13,043 nucleotides of DNA. Origin: Deltaproteobacteria bacterium. Lineage in GTDB: Bacteria > Desulfobacterota > Binatia > DP-6. Of the stretch, positions 5,634-13,043 are shown in pieces. The DNA is taken from positions 1 through 13,043 of the forward strand of contig VBLD01000038.1 of NCBI GenBank assembly GCA_005879205.1. Direction: 5' to 3'. The position numbers and the translations under genes are program-made. Positions within the stretch are counted from its first letter, which is position 1, and each line of letters begins with the position of its first letter. The notes below the pieces were generated by a model. It did no database searches, had not been told where the DNA came from, and saw only the letters and a list, made by a program, of their open reading frames with translations.

Positions 5634-7529
5634 GTGGGGCTTCCTTGGATCATCGCCCGCGCACGTGGACGCCTGCCTGCCGCGCCCGTCGCCGAGCTCG
5701 GTGACTTCACCGCCACGTGGCGCGTTCTTCCCCTCTCGCTCGCCGGGATCGCGATCGGGCTGCTGAGCGCGTACGTCGCGCTCGCGTTGCTCCGGCTGAT
5801 CGGCCTCTTCACCAACCTCTTCTTCTTCCAGCGCTGGGATTTCGCCCTGGTGTCGCCGGCCGGAAACCGGCTCGGCGCGCTGGTGGTGCTGGTTCCCGCC
5901 GCCGGAGCGCTCGTGATCGGCTTCATGGCTCGCTACGGGTCGGAGCGCATCCGCGGCCATGGCATTCCCGAAGCGATCGAGTCGATCCTGATCCGTGGCA
6001 GCCGCATCGAGCCGCGCGTCGCCTTCCTGAAACCGCTGTCGGCCGCCATCTCGATCGGCAGCGGCGGACCGTTCGGCGCCGAAGGGCCGATCATCATGAC
6101 CGGCGGCGCCTTCGGCTCGATGGTCGCGCAGTTCCTGAAGCTCACCAGCGCCGAGCGGAAGACCCTGCTGGTGGCCGGCGCCGCGGGCGGCATGTCGGCC
6201 ACCTTCGCCTCGCCGGTCGCGGCGGTGGCGCTCGCCGTCGAGCTGCTCCTCTTCGAGTGGAAGCCGCGGAGCCTCATTCCCGTGGCGCTGTCGAGCGCGA
6301 CCGCGGCAGCCGCCCGCCGCTACCTGATCGGGCTCGGCCCCCTGTTCGCCACCCCGCCGCACCCGCTGTTCATCGGTCCCGAGGGCCTGCTCGGCTGTGC
6401 GGTCGCCGGGCTGCTCGCCGGAGCGCTGTCGGCGCTCCTGACGGGTGCGGTGTACGCGGCGGAGGACGGCTTCGCCCGGCTCCCCATCCACTGGATGTGG
6501 TGGCCCGCGATCGGCGGCCTGGTGGTCGGTCTCGGCGGCTTCGTCTTTCCCGAGGCTCTCGGCGTCGGGTACGACAGCATCGGCGCGCTTCTGCAGGGTC
6601 AGGTGCCGGCGCGGATGATCGTTGGCATCCTCCTGGTCAAGTCGCTGATCTGGAGCGTGTCCCTCGGCTCCGGCACCTCGGGCGGGGTGCTGGCCCCGCT
6701 TCTCCTGATGGGCGGGGCGCTCGGCGGGGTCGAAGCGCTGATCCTGCCAGACGAGGGGACGGGCTTCTGGCCGCTGGTCAGCATGGGCGCCATCCTGGGG
6801 GGCACCATGCGCTCGCCGTTCACGGGCGTCATCTTCATCCTGGAGCTCACGCACGACGTCGACGTCCTGCTTCCTCTCCTGGTCACGGTGACGCTCGCGC
6901 ACGGCTTCACGGTGCTGGCGCTCCGGCGCTCGATCCTGACCGAGAAGGTGAGCCGGCGTGGTTATCACCTGAGCCGCGAGTACGCGGTCGACCCGCTCGA
7001 GATTCTCTTCGTGCGCGAGGTCATGCGGCGGGACGTGGTGGCGCTGCCGGCCACGATGTCGCTCGAGACCGTGCGCGAGGAACGGGGCCGCCGCCGGCTC
7101 CTCTGTCCGGTGGTCGACACGCATCATCGCCTCGTCGGCGTCGTGACGCGCCGCGATCTCGAGCGTCTCCTCGAGACCCAGGCCGCCGACGGCCTCGACC
7201 GCCGGCTCTCCGGGCTGGTCAGGAGCGACCCGGTCGTCGCCCATCCCGACGAGCCCTTGCGCGCGGTGGTCCACCGCATGGCCGAAACCGGCCTCACCCG
7301 GTTGCCCGTCGTCGAGCCCGGCGAGGCGAGACGGCTGGTCGGCATGATCGCGCTCTCGGATCTATTGAAGGCGAGGGTGCGGAGCCTCGAAGCGGAGCGA
7401 CGGCGGGAGCGTGTCCTGCCGCTGCGTCTCCTGCTGCCCCGCGGCATCCGGCGGCGCGGGCGACGCGCGGGACGACGCGACGGTCCGCGCGCGGGTAATG
7501 GCGGCGAGGGCTCGGCGCCCCTCGCCTAG
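5634..7529 (+). CDS. CLC-family anion channel/transporter with C-terminal tandem CBS domains
   Basis: The protein has 631 residues: a membrane part of about residues 30-435 with many hydrophobic helices, then two CBS domains (about 461-514 and 528-580) and a basic tail. CLC signature regions are present: GHGIPE at 108-113 (canonical GSGIP), GPFGAEGP at 145-152 (canonical GREGP, with the gating glutamate kept as E150) and GVLAP at 351-355 (canonical G.F.P). The anion-coordinating Ser of GSGIP is His109 here. After helix H the sequence reads AVELLLFEWKP: E203 is kept, but the next position, which is the internal proton glutamate of E. coli ClcA (E203 there), is Leu204. That favours channel-like or uncoupled anion movement, by analogy with CLC channels. 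The CBS pair probably senses adenine nucleotides or ionic conditions. The start is the GTG at 5634, coupled to MarR. Confidence 0.94.
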   Translation: MGLPWIIARARGRLPAAPVAELGDFTATWRVLPLSLAGIAIGLLSAYVALALLRLIGLFTNLFFFQRWDFALVSPAGNRLGALVVLVPAAGALVIGFMARYGSERIRGHGIPEAIESILIRGSRIEPRVAFLKPLSAAISIGSGGPFGAEGPIIMTGGAFGSMVAQFLKLTSAERKTLLVAGAAGGMSATFASPVAAVALAVELLLFEWKPRSLIPVALSSATAAAARRYLIGLGPLFATPPHPLFIGPEGLLGCAVAGLLAGALSALLTGAVYAAEDGFARLPIHWMWWPAIGGLVVGLGGFVFPEALGVGYDSIGALLQGQVPARMIVGILLVKSLIWSVSLGSGTSGGVLAPLLLMGGALGGVEALILPDEGTGFWPLVSMGAILGGTMRSPFTGVIFILELTHDVDVLLPLLVTVTLAHGFTVLALRRSILTEKVSRRGYHLSREYAVDPLEILFVREVMRRDVVALPATMSLETVREERGRRRLLCPVVDTHHRLVGVVTRRDLERLLETQAADGLDRRLSGLVRSDPVVAHPDEPLRAVVHRMAETGLTRLPVVEPGEARRLVGMIALSDLLKARVRSLEAERRRERVLPLRLLLPRGIRRRGRRAGRRDGPRAGNGGEGSAPLA

Positions 7530-7614
7530 ATGGCCTTCAGCGGCGCCTGCTCGGCAATTTTCCCCAGGCGTTCTCGCATGTCGCCCTCGTCGACACGCGC
7601 GCCCGTTCCGTGGC

Positions 7615-7950
7615 TCAGACGATCGGCTTCGGCTGGTAGAAGTAGCGCGCGATCCACGAGCTGCGCGCGCGTTCGGCCAGCAGGTGGAGCTCCGACTCGG
7701 TGATCCACATGCCGTGACCGGCGGCGCACTGTGCGATCGGGACGCCGTCACGCTCGGAACGGATCAGCTTCTCGCCGCAATCCGGACAGCGCATGCGGAC
7801 GAGCTCCTGGACGTGCCGGCGCTCGGTCGCACCATTGACCTCGCGGAGCCTTTCGATGAGCTCGCGGTCGCGCCGGGCGAAGTAGACGTCCTCCTCGCCC
7901 TGTTCCTTCTGCCGCCACTTCTCCAGAAACGGGTCTCGCACGTAGTCCAT
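7615..7950 (-). CDS. Small protein with TFIIB-type zinc-ribbon domain
   Basis: The protein has 111 residues. A charged N-terminal part (MDYVRDPFLEKWRQKEQGEE, then DVYFARRDRELIERLREV) is followed by a zf-TFIIB-like ribbon (PF13453 type): CPDCGEKL at 55-62, then VPIAQCAAGHGMWITESEL at 70-88. Canonical ribbons end C..C.G.W(L)D..EL; here the expected last Cys is Gly78 and the adjacent residue is His79, so the ligand set would be C55, C58, C75 and H79 or else incomplete. The tail SSWIARYFYQPKP is hydrophobic and aromatic. Proteins of this type are common in bacteria but have no settled function. Its AGGA Shine-Dalgarno overlaps the stop codon of the kinase gene, and only 8 nt separate the two genes, so it belongs to the kinase operon. 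It converges on the CLC gene, 85 bp away. Confidence 0.85.
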   Translation of the reverse strand: MDYVRDPFLEKWRQKEQGEEDVYFARRDRELIERLREVNGATERRHVQELVRMRCPDCGEKLIRSERDGVPIAQCAAGHGMWITESELHLLAERARSSWIARYFYQPKPIV

Positions 7951-7958
7951 GACTTTTC

Positions 7959-9710
<1,752 letters not shown>

Positions 9711-10516
9711 AAGTGACCGGCCGCGCGTCGGACGAGACGAATCAGATCGACCTCGGCGTAGTGCGTCGCCATCTTGCCGGCTTCGAGCTTGGCGACGTCG
9801 AGGAGGTCGTTCACGTGCCGGAGAAGTGTGCGGGCATTGCGGGCGACGACCTCGATGTCCCGCCGCTCGGCCTCACCGAGCGCTGGCGAGGCGAGCAGGT
9901 TCTCGGTCGGCCCGAGCACGAGCGCGAGCGGGGTGCGCAGCTCGTGGCTGACGTTGGCGAAGAACTGGGTCTTGAGGCTGTCGAGGGCCTTGACCTTGGT
10001 GTAGAGCGCGGCAAGCTCGTGGTTGGCGGTCTCGAGACGGATGCGCCGGGCCTCTGCGAGGCGCGCGTCGCGCATGAGGTCGATCGCGCGCGGCACGAGC
10101 GGTGGAAGCAGCAGCGCAGTGGCGACCGAAGCGAATGCAGTGAGGGCCTTCAGGTCGCCGGCCAGCCAGTACGTGGGCGTCCACAGCGTCCACACCTCCA
10201 TGAAGTGGGTCACCCCGCACGCGATGATGAACAGGCCGAAGGCCAGAAACATCCAGTTGAACGGGATGTCGCGGATGCGCTTGACGAGATACGCGAGCGT
10301 CACCGAGATCGCGACGTAGGAGACGCCGATCAGCACGTCCGACGCGACGTGAAGCCAGACCAGGGCAGGCTTCCAGAGATAGCAGTGGCCGTGTGGCAGG
10401 AAGCCGCCCGACGCGAAAGTCTGCTTCAGCGCGCTCAACATCCCCGACACCCCTCCCCTCAGTCGGCGGCGAACGAGCCGGCGACCGTGCCGACCGGCGA
10501 GACTGGACGACAGTTT

Positions 10517-10545
10517 TAACTAGTCCGACGGCGACAGGACGGCAA
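10517..10545 (-). promoter_or_regulatory. Weak candidate promoter for the kinase operon
   Basis: On the minus strand TTGCCG (10545-10540) is followed after 17 nt by TAGTTA (10522-10517), in the only AT-rich patch of the 110-bp gap between the Cys-rich gene and the kinase gene. The -35 is a fair match but the -10 is poor. It would place transcription start about 60-70 nt upstream of the kinase ATG. I offer it as a candidate only. Confidence 0.2.
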
Positions 10546-10560
10546 ATGCGCGCGACGTGA

Positions 10561-11069
10561 TCAGCGCGCGAACGACCGCCGGGTGGTGCCGAGGCGGCGA
10601 AGGCTGGCGCGCAGCCCGAGCGTGGCCCGGAGGAGGGCGCGGGCTTCCGTCTGCCGAGCGCGTGAGAAGGCGGGCGCCATCAGGTGGTGACCGCGAGCCT
10701 GGGCCGCGGTCGCGACGAAGGCTCGCAGCTTGCCGGGCGTCCCCGCGAGCAGGCCGAGCGCCAGGCGGCTCCGGAACGGAGCATCCGCCGCCGAGGCGCC
10801 GGGAAGCCGTCCACCGAGCGCGAGGTTGGCCGCCTGGAAGTCGTCGTGAGCCGCATCGAGCAGCGCGACGAGGCGCGGCGCGACGCTGCCCTTTCCCGAG
10901 ACCAGCGCGCACGAGTCGGCGGTCGCGAGTGCGGGACAGGCCGCAGCCGCCGCCGCGGCGACGGTAACGCGCAGGCCGTCCTCCCGGGCGAGGAGGGCGA
11001 GGATGGCCCGGAACGGCCCGGCGATCGTCTGACAGTCCGCGTTGCCCGCGCTGGCGTGCTGGCAGCCGC
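10561..11069 (-). pseudogene. Out-of-frame C-terminal segment of the Cys-rich repeat protein
   Basis: About 170 codons in the frame that continues the Cys-rich gene after a one-base break near 11067, ending at TGA 10563-10561. There is no start codon near its beginning. The translation begins GCQHASAGNADCQTIAGPF and goes on through RAILALLAREDGLRVTVAAA, VSGKGSVAPRLVALLDAAHD and LALGLLAGTPGKLRAFVATA to LRRLGTTRRSFAR. It looks like genuine coding sequence: balanced Ala/Leu amphipathic helices, a few Cys (CQ, ACP, SCA), and it keeps the Cys spacing begun in the previous frame (CVLRP...FC). The alternative tail in the preceding frame is a low-complexity Arg/Ser/Pro string typical of an out-of-frame GC-rich read. 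It is probably an alpha-helical C-terminal domain of unknown function. One extra G in the GG at 11066-11067 would fuse the two parts. Confidence 0.65.
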
Positions 11070-13043
11070 CGTGCAGAAGGCCTCGTCGTTCGCCGGCCGC
11101 AGCACGCAGCCTTCCGCGCCGGCGGCCGCGTCGCTCGGGGCGCAGACCGGAACCGCGCAGTCCTGGCGCGGCCCGCAGCGGTCATCGAGCGGAACGTGCA
11201 CGCAGGCTTGCCCGATGCACCGATCATCGGTGCAGGCGATCCCGTCGTCACACGCACTGTCGCCCTGGCAGCAGCCGGGGAGCGTCGTGCCGACACAAAT
11301 CCCGCCCCGACACCCGTCGGCGATGGTGCAGACGTCGCCGTCATCGCAGGCGGCGCCGTCCGACTTGAAGGCGTTGTCCGGGCAGACGTCGCTCGCGCCG
11401 GTGCAGCGCGCCGCCACGTCGCACGGTCCGGCTGAAGGGCGGCAGACGGCCGTGCTCTTCAGGTCGGAGGGACAGCGGGCACTCGTGCCGGTGCAGGTCT
11501 CGGCGACGTCGCACTCACCGGCCGCGGCACGGCACTCGACGGTGGCCGGCTTGAACCCGTCGAGAGGACACGCGGGACCGGCCCCGGTGCAGCTTTCGGC
11601 GACGTCGCAATCGCCGGCTGCGGGGCGGCACTCGACGGAGGCAGGCTGGAAGGCATCTACCGGGCAGGTGGCGCTCGTCCCCGTGCAGATCTCGTCCACG
11701 TCGCAAGGACCGGCCGCGCGGCGGCACACGGCACCCGCGTTCCCCGCCGGGTGCTGACAGGTGTCGTTCGTGCCGTCGCACTCGTCGCGACTGCACGGGT
11801 TACCGTCGTCCGCGCAGGGCGTGCTTGCCGACCCCTTGATATCCTCGGGGCAGCCGGCATCGCTACCCGTGCAGAGCTCCGCCGGATCGCACTCGCCCGC
11901 CGAGGCGCGACAGACGATGTCGGCAGGCTCGAAGGCGTCCGCCGGACAGACGGCGCTCGTTCCCGTGCAGGTCTCGACCAGGTCGCAGTCCCCGGCTGCG
12001 GGGCGGCAGACCGTGCCGGCGTTCCCCGCCGGATGCTGGCAGTCGTTGCTCGTGCCGTCGCACATGTCCGTCGTGCACGGGTTGCCGTCGTCGGTACACG
12101 CCGTTCCGGGCGGGCTCTTGGCATCCTCCGGGCAGACCGGCGCCGCGCCCGTGCAATTCTCCGCGCGGTCGCACTCGCCGGCGGAGGGGCGGCAGCCGAC
12201 GAAGCTCGACTGGAACGCATCGGGCGGGCAGGCGGTACTCGTTTCGGTGCAGGTCTCGTCCACGTCACAGGAACCGGCGGCCGCGCGGCAAACGGTCCCG
12301 GCATTCCCCGCCGGGTGCCGGCAATCATCGCTCGTGCCGTCGCACTCGTCGCGGCTGCACGGGTTGCCGTCGTCGGTGCAGGCCGCTCCGTCGACCTTCT
12401 TGGCGTCGGGAGGGCAGTTCGGAGCGTTGCCCGGACAGAACTCGCCCAGGTCGCAGTCGCCGGCCGACGCGCGGCAGACGACGCTCGACGGCCGGAACGC
12501 ATCCGCCGGGCAGCTGCTGCTGGCGCCGGTGCAGACCTCCGCCACGTCGCACGCCCCGGCCGCCGCGCGGCAGAGCGCGCCCGGGTTCCCGGCGGCGTGC
12601 TGGCAGGTGACGCTGGTGCCGTCGCAGGCGTCGGTGGTGCACGGGTTCCCGTCGTCCGTGCATGCGGTGCCGGTGACTTGCTTGGCGTCGGGCGGACAGG
12701 CGGGGCCGTTGCCCGGGCAGGTCTCGGTGAGATCGCACTCTCCCGCCGCCGTCCGGCAGACCGTGCTCGAGGACTCGAAGCGGTCGGGCGGGCAGGTGGG
12801 ACTACCACCCGTGCAGCTCTCGGCGACGTCGCAGGCGCCGGCCGCCGCACGGCAGACGGTGCCCGCGTTGCCCGGATCGTGCACGCACGCCGGCGCACCG
12901 GCGGTGCCGTTGCACACGTCGGTGGTGCAGACGTTGCCGTCGTCAGTGCACGCCGTGCCGGCCGCCTTGACGAGGTCGGTCGGGCAGCTCGGGGTCGTGC
13001 CCGTGCAGGTCTCCGGCAGGTCGCATTCGTTGACCGCCGCGCG
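10680..13043 (-). CDS. Giant tandem cysteine-rich protein with disintegrin-like repeats (partial, frameshifted at C-terminus)
   Basis: The frame is open at the right edge; an internal Met at 12917 is unlikely to be the start. The protein is built from two Cys-rich modules. Module A (about 30-32 aa) reads CR.AAG.CD.AE.CTG.S..CP.DAF and closely resembles the ECD..E.C.G....CP.D core of ADAM and snake-venom disintegrins. Module B (about 32 aa) reads ACTDDGNPCTTD.CDGTS..CQHPAGNAG. Thirteen A-type units (one clipped at the edge) and five B units are visible, mostly as A-A-B triplets, followed by consecutive A units. After about 11400 come a divergent CDDGDVCTIADGC segment, a CDDGIACTDDRC segment and CGPRQDCAVPVCAP. 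Reading on from FCTAAAS (about 11065) the frame turns into Arg/Ser/Pro-rich sequence to 10680, which is probably out of frame. The many Cys imply an exported, disulfide-rich, calcium- or surface-binding protein; no signal peptide is in view. Confidence 0.8.
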   Translation of the reverse strand, partial: RAAVNECDLPETCTGTTPSCPTDLVKAAGTACTDDGNVCTTDVCNGTAGAPACVHDPGNAGTVCRAAAGACDVAESCTGGSPTCPPDRFESSSTVCRTAAGECDLTETCPGNGPACPPDAKQVTGTACTDDGNPCTTDACDGTSVTCQHAAGNPGALCRAAAGACDVAEVCTGASSSCPADAFRPSSVVCRASAGDCDLGEFCPGNAPNCPPDAKKVDGAACTDDGNPCSRDECDGTSDDCRHPAGNAGTVCRAAAGSCDVDETCTETSTACPPDAFQSSFVGCRPSAGECDRAENCTGAAPVCPEDAKSPPGTACTDDGNPCTTDMCDGTSNDCQHPAGNAGTVCRPAAGDCDLVETCTGTSAVCPADAFEPADIVCRASAGECDPAELCTGSDAGCPEDIKGSASTPCADDGNPCSRDECDGTNDTCQHPAGNAGAVCRRAAGPCDVDEICTGTSATCPVDAFQPASVECRPAAGDCDVAESCTGAGPACPLDGFKPATVECRAAAGECDVAETCTGTSARCPSDLKSTAVCRPSAGPCDVAARCTGASDVCPDNAFKSDGAACDDGDVCTIADGCRGGICVGTTLPGCCQGDSACDDGIACTDDRCIGQACVHVPLDDRCGPRQDCAVPVCAPSDAAAGAEGCVLRPANDEAFCTAAASTPARATRTVRRSPGRSGPSSPSSPGRTACALPSPRRRLRPVPHSRPPTRARWSRERAASRRASSRCSMRLTTTSRRPTSRSVDGFPAPRRRMLRSGAAWRSACSRGRPASCEPSSRPRPRLAVTT
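11420..13043 (-). repeat. Tandem repeat array, higher-order unit of 282 bp
   Basis: The B-module motif DDGNPC recurs at equivalent nucleotides 12931, 12643, 12361, 12079 and 11797. The last three intervals are exactly 282 bp (94 codons) and the first is 288 bp (two extra residues, in GTAGAPACVH). Each unit is A-A-B. To the left of about 11790 the B module drops out and four A units follow in a row, showing decay or a different expansion. Units differ at many positions, so the array is old or diversified rather than freshly amplified, yet its exact length is kept. Such arrays expand and contract by recombination and are prone to assembly collapse. Confidence 0.85.

Noticed and set aside
5394..7274. 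Long minus-strand open frame of 626 codons opposite the MarR and CLC genes
   Set aside because: Composition is dominated by His, Gln, Arg and Asp as expected for antisense of a GC-rich gene, and it spans two real genes on the other strand.
7526..7729. Short minus-strand frame ending MRERLGKIAEQAPLKAI between the CLC and zinc-ribbon genes
   Set aside because: The last 25 residues look protein-like, but the rest overlaps the zinc-ribbon gene out of frame, and there is no Shine-Dalgarno at the internal ATG. A decayed remnant cannot be excluded.
10684..11757. Plus-strand open frame of 357 codons opposite the Cys-rich gene
   Set aside because: Its Ser/Gln/Pro-rich repeats are simply the antisense of the Cys-rich modules.
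11420..13043. Possible CRISPR array from the regular repeats
   Set aside because: The period is 282 bp, repeats are diverged and all units stay in one open reading frame with Cys-module coding, so this is a protein repeat.

Overview
The window is very GC-rich and densely coded, with no tRNA, rRNA, CRISPR array or insertion sequence that I can see. A POTRA-domain outer-membrane protein, a secreted Deg-type protease and a tandem cysteine-rich secreted protein point to a diderm (Gram-negative) bacterium. The mix of disintegrin-like Cys-rich repeats, an ETR1-type hybrid kinase and a carotenoid-oxygenase gene resembles soil lineages once called Deltaproteobacteria (Myxococcota or Candidatus Binatota). 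That placement is inference; no marker gene is present.

Left part. The start of a BamA/TamA-like POTRA protein runs off the left edge on the minus strand (1-509). Divergent to it is a TetR regulator (627-1220), followed 10 nt later by a carotenoid oxygenase/RPE65-family dioxygenase (1231-2622). A perfect 8-bp inverted repeat overlaps the TetR gene's ribosome binding site and looks like an operator, so this reads as a self-regulated two-gene cleavage cassette.

Centre. A ferritin-like diiron protein is split by a one-base frameshift between helices B and C into two overlapping ORFs (2703-3071 and 3068-3253). It is followed tightly by a VOC/glyoxalase-fold protein (3255-3662) and a Deg/HtrA protease with two PDZ domains (3698-5074). 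A MarR regulator (5188-5631) with a strong upstream palindrome is followed 2 nt later by a CLC anion transporter with two CBS domains (5634-7529).

Right part, minus strand. Reading leftward from the right edge, there is first a giant Cys-rich protein of disintegrin-like repeats with an exact 282-bp higher-order period; it is open at the window edge and frameshifted near its C-terminus. Next comes a hybrid histidine kinase whose membrane domain matches the ethylene-binding domain of plant ETR1, including the copper ligands Cys and His. It is frameshifted inside its first kinase module and otherwise has the order sensor-HK-REC-HK. Eight nucleotides after its stop comes a small TFIIB-type zinc-ribbon protein.

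Three genes carry a frameshift of the same sense: one missing base, repairable by adding one G/C to a short G/C run. That favours sequencing or assembly indels over biology, although the ferritin site also has a canonical-form slippery heptamer and an ATGA overlap. The most interesting content is the ETR1-like sensor kinase, the disintegrin-like repeat array and the split ferritin.
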